DNA of 47,747 nucleotides from Bacilli bacterium (GCA_017459425.1 JAFUCZ010000030.1:147651-195397), one strand, 5' to 3'. Shown: positions 25,015 through 33,588, counted from the stretch's first letter. Notes: generated by a model not told the origin, from the sequence alone. Numbers and translations are program-made.

Positions 25015-26790
25015 ATGTACGAAAAAGTTGATACTTATATTTATAAAGTAGGTGAAACAAATTATAGAATAAAAATTCAAAAGGCTGATAAGAAAACAGG
25101 TATTAAATTAAATGTTTCACAAAACTGTAAATTACCTATAGAAGAAGTAATAAAGATAAGAGATAAATTGCTTAATGAATATGAAGATGCTGTCAAGCTG
25201 AAGTCTGCTGATTTACAAAAATCAGAAGTTGAAAGTGTTCCTATTGAAACTGTAAAAAAAGAAAAAAAGAAAAAGATTGCAAAATGGAAAAAGGTTGATA
25301 AATACATATATCAATCTGATAGAAATAAGTTTAAGATTTTAATTAAGAGAGGTACTAAAGGTGAACCGGCATTTTTTTATTTTTCTAAAGTTATTACTGG
25401 TACGATTGCAAATGCTCGTCATCTAAGAGATGTTAAATTAGCAGAATTAAAATTAGGTGAGGTTTTAACTGGGGATAAAGGTGCTATTAAATTTGAAGAT
25501 TTTATTAAAATATTTTTAAAGGAACATTATGCTACTAAAAGTCCTACTACTAAAGCAAGTGTTGTTTCTAAATTAAACCATCATGTATTGCCATTTTTGG
25601 GCAAGTATAAGTTAAAACAGATAGATGCTTTACTTCTAACTAAATTACTTAATAAGGTTTCTGATAGTAATAAATATGTAGGTGGAAAAGCAAGAGTACA
25701 AACTAATGAAAAAATATCATCTACTACAGCAAATTGTGTTTATAGAGTATTAAGAAATGTATTTAATCGTGCTATTGCATGGGGATTTATTAGAGATAAT
25801 CCTATTTTAAGAGTTCCAGCTCCATCTATTGATAAGGTTAAAAAAGTAATATTTACATTAGAAGATTTTACTGAGGTTATTAATTTAATAAAGAAAGAAC
25901 CTATCGAGGATCAATGCCTTTATGCAATTATTATTTGTACTGGTTTTAGAAGAGGAGAATTAGTAGCACTTCATCTTGATGATATAAACTTTGAAAATAA
26001 AGAATTATCTGTTAATAGAGATATTGTTAGAGATGAATTAAATCATACAATAATTGAAAAGAAACCTAAAACTTCTGATAGTATAAGAGATGTTCCTATT
26101 CCTGATTTTTGTATTCAAATAATAAGAGATTATCTTGATTGGAGAAGCAGAAAGATTGAGGGATTAAAATTAAAAAATCCTAATTATGAGGAAAAGGAAA
26201 ATTTATTTTTAAGTCGTAATGGTGATTTGATGCGACCAGAGTATCCTGCTAATCATTGGAAAGATTTTGTTAAAAAGAATAATTTAAAAAATGTTACTCT
26301 ACATGGATTAAGACATAGTTACTGTACATTGCAAATAAATGAAAATTCTGGATTAGGACTTAATGAAGTACAAGAATTAATGGGACATTCTCAAACAACT
26401 ACAACTTTTCATTATAGTCATTCTAATAAGAATAAAATTAAAAATGCTGTTTCGGTATTTGAAAAAATACAAGATGGTAAAAGTTTTGGTTTAAAAGAAG
26501 TTTTATCTGTATGTACTGGAAGAAAATATGCTTCTAAAACAGCAATAATGGATATATTAGATTATGTTGTTCCTAGTAGTAATTTATCTATTACTGAAAA
26601 AATGGATAAATGTAGAGATATTATATATAACAAATATCCTAAATTAGCAGATATAAGCGATAATGGTATTAATATAAATAATGTATTTGATTGGTTAGAT
26701 GAATTAGAACAACAATATGGATCTTCTTTTTTTATCGAACAATCTAATGAATTAGAAATTCAATCTGCAATTGAAATTGAAAAAATCTAA
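25015..26790 (+). CDS. Tyrosine recombinase (integrase) of the element
   Basis: The 591-residue integrase has two similar N-terminal arm-binding-like domains (KVDTYIYKVGETNYRIKIQK and KVDKYIYQSDRNKFKILIKR, about 1-60 and 92-155). A SAM-like core-binding domain (about 165-270) follows. The catalytic domain has R312 (TGFRRGEL), a Lys in KPKTSDSIRD, H430 and R433 (HGLRHS), H458 (LMGHSQ) and the nucleophile Y467 (HYSHSN). About 120 further residues follow the active Tyr, longer than usual for Tn916-like integrases (about 400 in total). It should catalyse integration into and excision from a tRNA-Glu site. A tRNA gene lies 82 bases downstream. Confidence 0.95.
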   Translation: MYEKVDTYIYKVGETNYRIKIQKADKKTGIKLNVSQNCKLPIEEVIKIRDKLLNEYEDAVKLKSADLQKSEVESVPIETVKKEKKKKIAKWKKVDKYIYQSDRNKFKILIKRGTKGEPAFFYFSKVITGTIANARHLRDVKLAELKLGEVLTGDKGAIKFEDFIKIFLKEHYATKSPTTKASVVSKLNHHVLPFLGKYKLKQIDALLLTKLLNKVSDSNKYVGGKARVQTNEKISSTTANCVYRVLRNVFNRAIAWGFIRDNPILRVPAPSIDKVKKVIFTLEDFTEVINLIKKEPIEDQCLYAIIICTGFRRGELVALHLDDINFENKELSVNRDIVRDELNHTIIEKKPKTSDSIRDVPIPDFCIQIIRDYLDWRSRKIEGLKLKNPNYEEKENLFLSRNGDLMRPEYPANHWKDFVKKNNLKNVTLHGLRHSYCTLQINENSGLGLNEVQELMGHSQTTTTFHYSHSNKNKIKNAVSVFEKIQDGKSFGLKEVLSVCTGRKYASKTAIMDILDYVVPSSNLSITEKMDKCRDIIYNKYPKLADISDNGININNVFDWLDELEQQYGSSFFIEQSNELEIQSAIEIEKI

Positions 26791-26809
26791 ATATTTTTAA
26801 CAAAACATG

Positions 26810-26838
26810 TTGTTTAAATATAAATTTTATGATAGAAT
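26810..26838 (+). promoter_or_regulatory. Promoter of the tRNA-Glu gene
   Basis: TTGTTT (26810-26815) and TAGAAT (26833-26838) are separated by 17 bases, a good sigma-A arrangement. It starts 19 bases after the integrase stop and lies 34 bases before the tRNA, so the tRNA does not depend on the int transcript. Confidence 0.6.
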
Positions 26839-26839
26839 G

Positions 26840-26868
26840 GTAATGTCCTTTGATGAAAGGCATTACTT
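26840..26868 (+). promoter_or_regulatory. Hairpin between int and tRNA-Glu
   Basis: GTAATGTCCTTT and AAAGGCATTAC form a long stem with one bulged base around a GATG loop. It sits at the expected transcription start of the tRNA. No T-run follows, so it is not a classical terminator. It may shape the precursor leader or be an integrase-related site. Confidence 0.45.
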
Positions 26869-26872
26869 AAAT

Positions 26873-26949
26873 GGCCTGTTGGTGAAGGGGTTTAACACAC
26901 AAGATTCTCAATCTTGGATTCATGGGTTCGAAACCCATACAGGTCACCA
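26873..26949 (+). tRNA. tRNA-Glu (anticodon CTC)
   Basis: A complete cloverleaf can be folded by eye. The acceptor GGCCTGT pairs with ACAGGTC (one G-U). The anticodon stem CAAGA/TCTTG surrounds the loop TTCTCAA with anticodon CTC, which reads GAG. The T-arm is ATGGG-TTCGAAA-CCCAT, and CCA is encoded. All stems match internally, so this is not a hybrid with the fragment at 38271-38315, whose acceptor and anticodon halves would not pair with it. It lies between the integrase and the cargo genes and has its own promoter. Confidence 0.93.
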
Positions 26950-27001
26950 TTTAGAAATGAATCGATTTGTTCGATTTAATATAAAAAAATATGATAATAT
27001 A

Positions 27002-27029
27002 AGCACTGGATTCGTCTAGTGCTATTTTT
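27002..27029 (+). terminator. Rho-independent terminator after tRNA-Glu
   Basis: AGCACT and AGTGCT pair around a ten-base loop, followed by ATTTTT. It separates the int/tRNA unit from the DHH operon. Confidence 0.7.
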
Positions 27030-27076
27030 ATAAATTAATTTATATTCTACTTGTTATAATAAGTTAAAATATATGG

Positions 27077-27082
27077 TATAAT
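27077..27082 (+). promoter_or_regulatory. Extended -10 promoter of the DHH operon
   Basis: TGGTATAAT is an extended -10 (TGnTATAAT) 37 bases before the DHH gene start. The -35 region is weak (TTGTTA at 27051 is 20 bases away). Confidence 0.55.
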
Positions 27083-27118
27083 CTTTTCATAGTTGTTTTT
27101 GCTTTTTGGAGGTTATGT

Positions 27119-28036
27119 ATGAGAAAAGTTATAACTAGTTATATTAATCCTGATATGGATGGTATAGCATTAATGTATTCTTACTGTGAATATTTACGAA
27201 AAAATGGAGAAGATGCTTATTATTATTTTGAGGGAACATATAAAAAAGAAGTCGGAATAATATTAGATAAGTTTAATATAACATTAAATCCAACCGATAA
27301 AATACTTGCTGATGATGAAATTATTTTAGTTGATACAAATTATCTAGAAGAAATACCAAAGAGTATTATTAAAGATAATATTGTAGAAGTAATTGATCAT
27401 CATAATAGAGAAAAATGGATAGATGAATGTGGTGTAAAAGCACAAATTGATCCTATAGGAGCTGCTTCTACTATTGTTGCTGAAAGATTTAAGAAGAATA
27501 ATTTTGATATTTCAAGAGAATCTGCAATATTACTATATTATGGTGTTATATCTAACACAATGAATCTAAAAATAAAACTAACAAACCAAAGAGATATTGA
27601 TATGGCTAATTGGTTAAAAGATTTAGTACCTGAAATAACTGATGAAATTACAACCGAAATTTTTGTAAAGAAATCTGAAATTGGAGATAACCTAAGAGAA
27701 GAAATGGAAGTCGAATTTAAAGACCAATTTATGTCTATTTCATGGTCTATGGGACAGCTAGAAGTTGCTAATGTAGAAGAATTTTTGAATAAATATGAAT
27801 GTGATATAAGGAATATATTAGATACTGTAAGCAAGGAAAAAAATGTTGAATATATGTCTGTTAATTGTATGGATATTATTAATGGTTATAGCAGTATAGT
27901 TGCTTTAAATGATAAAACAGCAGAATTGATTTCTAAATCAATTGGAATTGAATTTACTGATTTAAAAGCAAAAACTAATGAACTTGTAAGTAGAAAAGAA
28001 ATTGTTAAAATAATAAGAAATTTATATCCACTATAA
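27119..28036 (+). CDS. DHH family phosphoesterase
   Basis: The 305-residue protein has the DHH superfamily motifs in order: NPDMDG (10-15, metal ligands D12 and D14), VDTNYL (about 72-77), IDHHNR (D93-H94-H95), and IDPIGAASTIV (about 110-120). A DHHA2-like C-terminal domain follows. Length and motifs are closest to family II (Mn-dependent) inorganic pyrophosphatases and related exopolyphosphatases. The opening is SYINPDMDG, not the standard GHxNPDTDS, so the substrate could also be a dinucleotide or short RNA. It has its own promoter and is followed 28 bases later by an HEPN protein gene, with which it is probably co-transcribed. Confidence 0.82.
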   Translation: MRKVITSYINPDMDGIALMYSYCEYLRKNGEDAYYYFEGTYKKEVGIILDKFNITLNPTDKILADDEIILVDTNYLEEIPKSIIKDNIVEVIDHHNREKWIDECGVKAQIDPIGAASTIVAERFKKNNFDISRESAILLYYGVISNTMNLKIKLTNQRDIDMANWLKDLVPEITDEITTEIFVKKSEIGDNLREEMEVEFKDQFMSISWSMGQLEVANVEEFLNKYECDIRNILDTVSKEKNVEYMSVNCMDIINGYSSIVALNDKTAELISKSIGIEFTDLKAKTNELVSRKEIVKIIRNLYPL

Positions 28037-28064
28037 TATTAAATGATATTTTATGGAGGGTTAT

Positions 28065-29369
28065 ATGCTTAAAAAAATAAAAGTAAAATCAATAATACTA
28101 AATGATAAAAAAGAAATACCTGTTGAACAATTTTATGATGATGATGATGGAATTAAACTTTATTTAACTGATGAATTACATGGTGCATTAGATTTGCTTA
28201 CAGCATACAGAGAATTTGTACATTTAGATAAGATTAAAATTAGAACTGATACTGATGAGATATGGACATTATTTGATTGTTGCTACATTTTAAGGAAAAA
28301 GGATAGGCAATATATTCACTTGTATTATTATAGTTTTGTTGAAAATGATGTTGATTCTAGAAATTTTTTGTGTAATAAGTTGAGTGCTGAATTTGAAATA
28401 TCAAAATCATTAATTAATAGAATTTTTTCTGAAAATATAGATTTTATTGTTGATGATATTAGAATCAAACATGATGTGAATGATGATAATTGTACAATTA
28501 TTATTTCTTCTACTTCTGTAAAAACATATGATGAACTTTTTGGATATTTTATTATATATTTAGAATTATTAAATTTTATATTTGGTTATTTTCCGAAAAT
28601 AAAAGCAATAACATATTTTTTAGATGATAATAAGATTATTCTTAATGAAGAATTAGCAGATAAATATATTAGTGCTGATAAGTATACGCATAGAGATGAG
28701 TGCTTTGTTTGTAATATAGACAATAATACATTTAAAAATGCTTTCATTAAATATAAATTATTTTCTAAAAAAGTGGAATTACAAATTAATATGTATTTTA
28801 TTGCTACTATGAGAAAAAATTCATATATTGAAATTGATATTGTTAATATATTACAAATATTAGATGGAATATATGATCAATTATCGATATTTGAAAATCA
28901 AACTGAAGATTATTGTGTAGAAATGAATATTGATATTATAAATAAAATTAAGGATATGGATTTTTCTGTAATAAATGAAAAATATGGTTCTGATATTAAT
29001 ATTAATGAAAGAATAGTTAAATCTATTGAACGAATGTATAAAATAAATTATGGAAAAAAATTAAAGAATATGTTTAAATTTGATTCTTATTTTGTGTTTA
29101 AAGAAGAGAAAAAAGGACAAAAACCGTTTATAAAATATGGCAAGTTAATAGGAAAATGCGTAAATTCTAGAAATAAAATTTCTCATGTTGTTTCTATAGA
29201 TGAATGTTTTAATGCAATGGAAAATGCTGTTTACATTTATAAATTTATCTTGATTTTCAGACTTCTAATTTTACAAGAAATTGATTTATCTAATAATATT
29301 AATAAAAGTATTTTAAATGGTCATATACTGTTAATTAATAATTATATTAAATCATATTTGTCAAAATAA
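28065..29369 (+). CDS. ApeA-like HEPN protein, candidate anti-phage RNase
   Basis: The ATG at 28065 follows TGGAGGG by five bases. An in-frame ATG at 28053 overlaps that site. The 434-residue protein has an N-terminal beta-rich region (about 1-210) and a helical C-terminal half. The HEPN active-site pattern RNxxxH appears as SRNKISHVV (R369, N370, H374), and the conserved preceding helix segment GKLIGKCVNSR is also seen. This layout matches ApeA-type abortive-infection proteins, where the C-terminal HEPN domain cuts RNA. I did not confirm the family by search. Position in an ICE cargo region next to a DHH enzyme fits a defence role. Confidence 0.65.
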   Translation: MLKKIKVKSIILNDKKEIPVEQFYDDDDGIKLYLTDELHGALDLLTAYREFVHLDKIKIRTDTDEIWTLFDCCYILRKKDRQYIHLYYYSFVENDVDSRNFLCNKLSAEFEISKSLINRIFSENIDFIVDDIRIKHDVNDDNCTIIISSTSVKTYDELFGYFIIYLELLNFIFGYFPKIKAITYFLDDNKIILNEELADKYISADKYTHRDECFVCNIDNNTFKNAFIKYKLFSKKVELQINMYFIATMRKNSYIEIDIVNILQILDGIYDQLSIFENQTEDYCVEMNIDIINKIKDMDFSVINEKYGSDININERIVKSIERMYKINYGKKLKNMFKFDSYFVFKEEKKGQKPFIKYGKLIGKCVNSRNKISHVVSIDECFNAMENAVYIYKFILIFRLLILQEIDLSNNINKSILNGHILLINNYIKSYLSK

Positions 29370-29426
29370 TTTTTATAATAGTAATTTTGCTTAGTGTTAT
29401 ACTTTTAGTAGTTAGGGGATGTGTGT

Positions 29427-30215
29427 ATGGAAATGTTAATTTGTGTTATAGGTTTATTATTTTTCTTTGGTGTTATATATTCGTTAGGAGCATCTAATGG
29501 AAAAGATGAACAAAAAAGTTTTGAAGAAATAGAAGAAAAGAAAAATGAAAGAAATCTAATAAAAAAAGAAATATCAAAACTTTATAAAAATATGACAAAG
29601 AAACAGATTGAAAATGAGTTAAAAAATATTGCTGATGATTATAAAAAGTTGGTTAAATTGGCAAGGGATAAATATGAGAATGAAAATAATGGTCAAGAAC
29701 CACTAACAGTTGATTTACATAATAATATAATAGACATGAGTGAAGATTATAGATATTCAATAAACTATACTTTAGCTATTAAATATGACATTTTGAATCA
29801 AATATTAGCTGATGAACTATATGTTATGGATTTAGAACCATCTGAATATACAGTATTTAGTTATTTATATTGTTTAAATAAAAACGGAGAAACAGTTAAA
29901 ACCAAATACTCTGCTAAAGTTAAATTTGATGTTGATGATGGAGCAAGAATAGGTTTTATATATAGTGACACTATTAAAAAGAAAAATAAAAATATTGGTA
30001 AAATTGCTGTGTTGTTATATGATTATATTGATAAAGTTGAATCAACTGAAAATGAAATTGTGCTTTCAATAAAACATGCCAAAACAATGGAAAAATATGT
30101 AAAAAATTCTTTATCTGTTGATTATAAAATAGAGAATGATTTAATCAGATTAAAACTTGAAACTGAATCTCCAAAGGAAATTGAAAAAAATATAAAAAAG
30201 AAATTAAAAAAATAG
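29427..30215 (+). CDS. Membrane-anchored coiled-coil protein
   Basis: The 262-residue protein has one N-terminal membrane helix (about 2-20). A coiled coil (about 28-80, ERNLIKKEISKLYKNMTKKQ) and a compact alpha/beta domain (about 120-245) follow, ending in lysines. I start it at ATG 29427; a GTG six bases upstream is an alternative. The gap of 57 bases after the HEPN gene has no terminator, so this may be the third gene of the DHH-HEPN operon. A strong terminator follows at 30223. Function unknown. Confidence 0.65.
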   Translation: MEMLICVIGLLFFFGVIYSLGASNGKDEQKSFEEIEEKKNERNLIKKEISKLYKNMTKKQIENELKNIADDYKKLVKLARDKYENENNGQEPLTVDLHNNIIDMSEDYRYSINYTLAIKYDILNQILADELYVMDLEPSEYTVFSYLYCLNKNGETVKTKYSAKVKFDVDDGARIGFIYSDTIKKKNKNIGKIAVLLYDYIDKVESTENEIVLSIKHAKTMEKYVKNSLSVDYKIENDLIRLKLETESPKEIEKNIKKKLKK

Positions 30216-30222
30216 TTTTTAT

Positions 30223-30246
30223 AAGAATCTTTGGATTCTTTTTTTC
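30223..30246 (+). terminator. Terminator closing the DHH-HEPN-membrane protein operon
   Basis: AAGAATC and GATTCTT form a perfect seven-base stem around TTTG, followed by a T-rich run. Confidence 0.8.
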
Positions 30247-30290
30247 TTTGAAAATAACGTTCATTATCAATAACAAAATAGACATAATTG

Positions 30291-30299
30291 TGGTATAAT
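30291..30299 (+). promoter_or_regulatory. Extended -10 promoter of the phosphatase/NUDIX operon
   Basis: TGGTATAAT (TGnTATAAT) lies 25 bases before the start of the histidine phosphatase gene. A weak -35, TAACAA, is 17 bases upstream of the -10 hexamer. Confidence 0.6.
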
Positions 30300-30324
30300 A
30301 GTAGCATATTATTAGGAGGTTGTT

Positions 30325-30897
30325 ATGATTTATTTGATAAGACATGGACAGACTGATTGGAACTTAGAAAAAAAGACACAAGGACATACTGATATTTCAT
30401 TAAATCAAAATGGAAAAGAACAAGCAAAGTTAGTTTCAAAGATTATTAGCAATTACAAAATAGATAGAATTTATTCATCTGATTTATTACGCGCAAAAGA
30501 AACAACAGAAATAATAAATGAGAATTTTGGATTGGAGATTATTTTAGATAATAGATTAAGAGAAATTAATTATGGTGATTTAGAAGGTATTCCTAGACCT
30601 ACATTAACTCAAGATGTTTGGGATATTTTTAATAATAATCCTGAAAAATTGAATGCAGAACCTATAATAAATGTATATAACAGGATTAAAAGTTTTTTTG
30701 ATGAGTTGGATTATGATAAGAATATAATAATTGTTACTCATGGAGGGGCATTAAGAACAATAATGTATTATATAAGTAATAGAGATAATTTTGATAAAAA
30801 AATATATGATGAAAAATATCGTGATACTAAAATTAATAATGGAGCATTTTTTGAATGTGATATTTTAAATAATTCGATAAAAGAAATTGAGTTTTAA
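30325..30897 (+). CDS. Histidine phosphatase (phosphoglycerate mutase-like)
   Basis: The 190-residue protein has the RHG signature in YLIRHGQTDWN (H8), GHTDISLNQNGKEQAK, the conserved YSSDLLRAKETTEII, REINYGDLEG, and the second His in IVTHGGALRTI. This is the full histidine-phosphatase superfamily set, similar in size to CobC/GpmB-type enzymes. These dephosphorylate small metabolites and sometimes nucleotides. It shares a transcript with a NUDIX hydrolase. The substrate cannot be told from sequence. Confidence 0.9.
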   Translation: MIYLIRHGQTDWNLEKKTQGHTDISLNQNGKEQAKLVSKIISNYKIDRIYSSDLLRAKETTEIINENFGLEIILDNRLREINYGDLEGIPRPTLTQDVWDIFNNNPEKLNAEPIINVYNRIKSFFDELDYDKNIIIVTHGGALRTIMYYISNRDNFDKKIYDEKYRDTKINNGAFFECDILNNSIKEIEF

Positions 30898-30916
30898 TAT
30901 AAAGGGAGGGTTTTTA

Positions 30917-31414
30917 ATGGATATAAAGTTTGAAAAAGATGATTTTAAATTTAATGTAAGGAGTTCTTGTATAGTTAAAGATAAATGTCATGAACATGTT
31001 CTTTTGACAAATATGAGAGCAGTAGAAGACCATGAGGCTTTTCTGTTACCTGGAGGAAGATTAGAAATTTTAGAAAATTCAGCTGAAGCAATATCTAGAG
31101 AAATGCAAGAAGAATTAGGAATAACTTTAGATTATAAATTAATATCGATTGAAGAAAATATTGTTAAAGACACTAAATTTCATATGATTGAATTTGTGTT
31201 TTATGGAGAAATAGATTCTTTTGATCAAATAAAAAGTTTAGATGATGGATGGGATAAATTTAAGATTGTAGAAATTAAAAATATTGCTGATGTTGATATT
31301 AGACCACAAACGGTAAAAAAATTAATACAGCAAGATAACTATGTTGGAATTACTCATAATATAAATTATGACTGGGCTGAATGCAATGAAGAAATAAGGA
31401 AAATGAATAGATAA
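30917..31414 (+). CDS. NUDIX hydrolase
   Basis: The ATG at 30917 follows AAAGGGAGGG by seven bases. The 165-residue protein has a complete NUDIX box: LLPGGRLEILENSAEAIS, then REMQEELGI, with all catalytic Glu/Arg positions filled. These enzymes hydrolyse nucleoside diphosphates linked to another group. Pairing with a histidine phosphatase on one transcript suggests nucleotide or sugar-nucleotide clean-up, but the substrate is open. A terminator follows. Confidence 0.9.
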   Translation: MDIKFEKDDFKFNVRSSCIVKDKCHEHVLLTNMRAVEDHEAFLLPGGRLEILENSAEAISREMQEELGITLDYKLISIEENIVKDTKFHMIEFVFYGEIDSFDQIKSLDDGWDKFKIVEIKNIADVDIRPQTVKKLIQQDNYVGITHNINYDWAECNEEIRKMNR

Positions 31415-31428
31415 TACGATTGTTTATA

Positions 31429-31463
31429 AAATGAATTTGTGATTATTACAGATTCATTTTTTT
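31429..31463 (+). terminator. Terminator after the NUDIX gene (copy A)
   Basis: AATGAAT and ATTCATT pair around a loop of about 15 bases, followed by a T-run. The same module, with compensating base changes, recurs at 32588-32624. Confidence 0.7.
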
Positions 31464-31513
31464 GTTTGTATTAGAATTATCACTTATCTATATGAATTTT
31501 ATAAATATTATTG

Positions 31514-31519
31514 TATAAT
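31514..31519 (+). promoter_or_regulatory. -10 box of the first membrane-protein pair (copy A)
   Basis: TATAAT 37 bases before the gene start. About 40 surrounding bases are nearly identical to those around 32676-32681. Confidence 0.55.
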
Positions 31520-31555
31520 AAAATTGTAATAATTGCGAGAGTGAGTTTGATACGT

Positions 31556-32125
31556 ATGAACGGAGATTTGAATGAAATAGTTAAACCTTTTAAAATATTA
31601 TTTGTAGTTTTAATTATTGAATTTATATTATCTATTGCTTTTTTTACTGCTTTATATAGTAGCTATGATAAAAATTTATTTGATGTTAAACTTAATGATA
31701 ATGTTATGAATTGTTATTATTCAGAAAAATATACTAATGGATTTCTTATTAATTCCGGAAGTGGTGGATATAATACAACGGAAAATCAAATAAATGAAAT
31801 TGATTTAACTAAACCTATAAAATTAGAAGTAAATGAATATGAAGTATATTATAAAAATGGTTATCGAAAAGGTGATAATTATGGCTGGGTAAAAACAGAT
31901 GGTTTAAAATATTTGTTAGTTGAAGATTCTAAATTAAAACTTGTGATAAAAAGAAAAAACAATGTATTATATGAAGGGGATTATATTAGCAATATAAGTG
32001 ATATTGTAAACGAAAAAGGAAGATATTATATACATGTATATTCTACTAGAAAAGATGGATTATTTACCTCTGTACGAACACATATAAGTTTTAATGTTAT
32101 AGTTGGGGGTGGTAATCGTGAATAA
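31556..32125 (+). CDS. Single-pass membrane protein with extracytoplasmic domain
   Basis: The 189-residue protein has a membrane helix at about 14-36 (ILFVVLIIEFILSIAFFTAL). A Tyr-rich, beta-looking outer part follows, with YYKNGYRKGDNYGWVKTDGL. I choose ATG 31556 because earlier in-frame codons run into the promoter; GTG 31541 remains possible. The next gene starts eight bases before its end. No family is recognised. Confidence 0.62.
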   Translation: MNGDLNEIVKPFKILFVVLIIEFILSIAFFTALYSSYDKNLFDVKLNDNVMNCYYSEKYTNGFLINSGSGGYNTTENQINEIDLTKPIKLEVNEYEVYYKNGYRKGDNYGWVKTDGLKYLLVEDSKLKLVIKRKNNVLYEGDYISNISDIVNEKGRYYIHVYSTRKDGLFTSVRTHISFNVIVGGGNRE

Positions 32126-32510
32126 TATTAAATTACATTTACATAAGTATTTTTTCTATGATTTACTTGCCATATTTCTGTTTATTGTATTAAGTTGGTT
32201 GGGTATTAAATTGTATAATGATTACCAAATTAACAAAAAATTAGAAAATGATTTTTCTTATTTTGATAGATCTATGATACAAATATATAATGTTAATCCC
32301 TCTTTATTTAAGTTTGATGATAATGGTGTTGCAAAAGTAGAAATGAAAGATTTGTTAAAACCTATAACAAACGGAAAAGACACTGTGTATTTTGGTGTGG
32401 TTCCATTAACGTCAGAACAGGATCAATGTGTTGGATACATTATTGCTGAAAAAAATAACGACGATTTAAAATTCGATTATAGTCATTTATGTGATATGAT
32501 AGACTATTAG
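32118..32510 (+). CDS. Single-pass membrane protein, partner of the preceding gene
   Basis: The 130-residue protein starts with GTG after a GGGGGTGG site. A membrane helix covers about 12-32. The outer domain has a single-domain look, with YFGVVPLTSEQDQCVGYIIA and two Cys that could pair. It overlaps the preceding gene by eight bases, so the two are likely produced together. Function unknown. Confidence 0.6.
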   Translation: MNNIKLHLHKYFFYDLLAIFLFIVLSWLGIKLYNDYQINKKLENDFSYFDRSMIQIYNVNPSLFKFDDNGVAKVEMKDLLKPITNGKDTVYFGVVPLTSEQDQCVGYIIAEKNNDDLKFDYSHLCDMIDY

Positions 32511-32587
32511 ATAGAAATATTTTGTTAAAATGGGAAAGTTATATATTTTATTGTAATAGCAACTCAATTTTTATTAGATTATTTATA

Positions 32588-32624
32588 AAATGGATTTATG
32601 ATTATTATTGTAGATCCATTTTTT
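32588..32624 (+). terminator. Terminator (copy B)
   Basis: AATGGAT and ATCCATT pair, followed by a T-run. The stem differs from copy A (31429) by a compensating A-T to G-C pair exchange. Confidence 0.7.
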
Positions 32625-32675
32625 GTTTGCACTAAGAATTATTACATATGTATATGAATTTTATAAATATTATTG

Positions 32676-32681
32676 TATAAT
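32676..32681 (+). promoter_or_regulatory. -10 box (copy B) of the 32.7-38.1 kb gene run
   Basis: TATAAT 33 bases before the 32714 gene. The context repeats copy A at 31514. Confidence 0.55.
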
Positions 32682-32713
32682 AAAATTGTAATAATGTGAG
32701 AGTGATGTTAGTA

Positions 32714-33034
32714 ATGATTTATTTTGAAAGTTTTAAAAAATTATATAATAGTATTTCAGGAGAACATGAGTTTGAAGTTTGTTTTAATAATACTATGGAT
32801 ACATATATGATTATAAAATATCCAAATGATGTTTCTTTTCAAAAATGTTGTGATAAAGAACATAGAGGAGAAATAATTTGTCATTCATTAGATGAATTAT
32901 ATAATTCTACATTACAAGATAATATTTGCCTAAAAAGAGATTGGAATAACATAAGCGATATAATTATTGATGCTACTTGGAGTATTGTAGATGATAAGAA
33001 TGAAATAAAAAGAATATTTAATATAACATTATAG
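32714..33034 (+). CDS. Small hypothetical protein
   Basis: The 106-residue soluble protein has the start placed at ATG 32714 after GAGAGTG. ATG 32705 is a close alternative. It has four Cys (CFNN, CCDK, CHSL, CLKR) spread over the middle. No family is recognised. It heads a run of genes with short gaps and no internal terminator up to 38069. Confidence 0.55.
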   Translation: MIYFESFKKLYNSISGEHEFEVCFNNTMDTYMIIKYPNDVSFQKCCDKEHRGEIICHSLDELYNSTLQDNICLKRDWNNISDIIIDATWSIVDDKNEIKRIFNITL

Positions 33035-33048
33035 GTAAGAGGTGTAAT

Positions 33049-33588
33049 ATGAAAAAAAGAACAATTTTAATAATTATATTGGCATTTATACTACTATTAG
33101 TTGCTTTGCTTTTTATTCGTAGATTTGATTTTAATAACTCTACATTTGTAATAACATCAGGTCGAATAACAAAGGAACTACATTATTATGAAGTAAATAA
33201 TTGGAAATATAAAAGGAAAGTAAATGAATTTGATAGTGATGAAATAGAAATATTTAAAGCAGATTATGAGTGCTATAAAGAAATACCATTAGAACAATAT
33301 TCTGCTCGTGAATATTATACTGATGATTGCACTATTAAAGATAACAAAGAAATAAATATTGAACCAGATGAAAATATTAAAAATATAATAAAATTAGTAA
33401 ATAAGAAAAATAGTTGGATACATGGAATTACAATAATAAAGCATAATGATGAATATTATGCTGGTGTTTTATTAAATGTTAATCTATGGGATCCATATGA
33501 ACTATACAAATATGATAAAAAAAGAAATAAATTAAAATTAATTTATACATTTGACGGTGAAGAAGTTATTGGAATAAAAAATAAATAA
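33049..33588 (+). CDS. Membrane-anchored protein of unknown function
   Basis: The 179-residue protein has one N-terminal helix (about 5-24, TILIIILAFILLLVALLFI). The extracytoplasmic part is beta-rich and has two Cys (about 73 and 93) that could form a disulfide. No lipobox is evident. It lies 14 bases after the previous gene. Function unknown. Confidence 0.62.
   Translation: MKKRTILIIILAFILLLVALLFIRRFDFNNSTFVITSGRITKELHYYEVNNWKYKRKVNEFDSDEIEIFKADYECYKEIPLEQYSAREYYTDDCTIKDNKEINIEPDENIKNIIKLVNKKNSWIHGITIIKHNDEYYAGVLLNVNLWDPYELYKYDKKRNKLKLIYTFDGEEVIGIKNK

Noticed and set aside
26807-27019. Open frame of about 70 codons across the tRNA region
   Set aside because: It runs through the complete tRNA-Glu and has no RBS. 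It is a chance frame.
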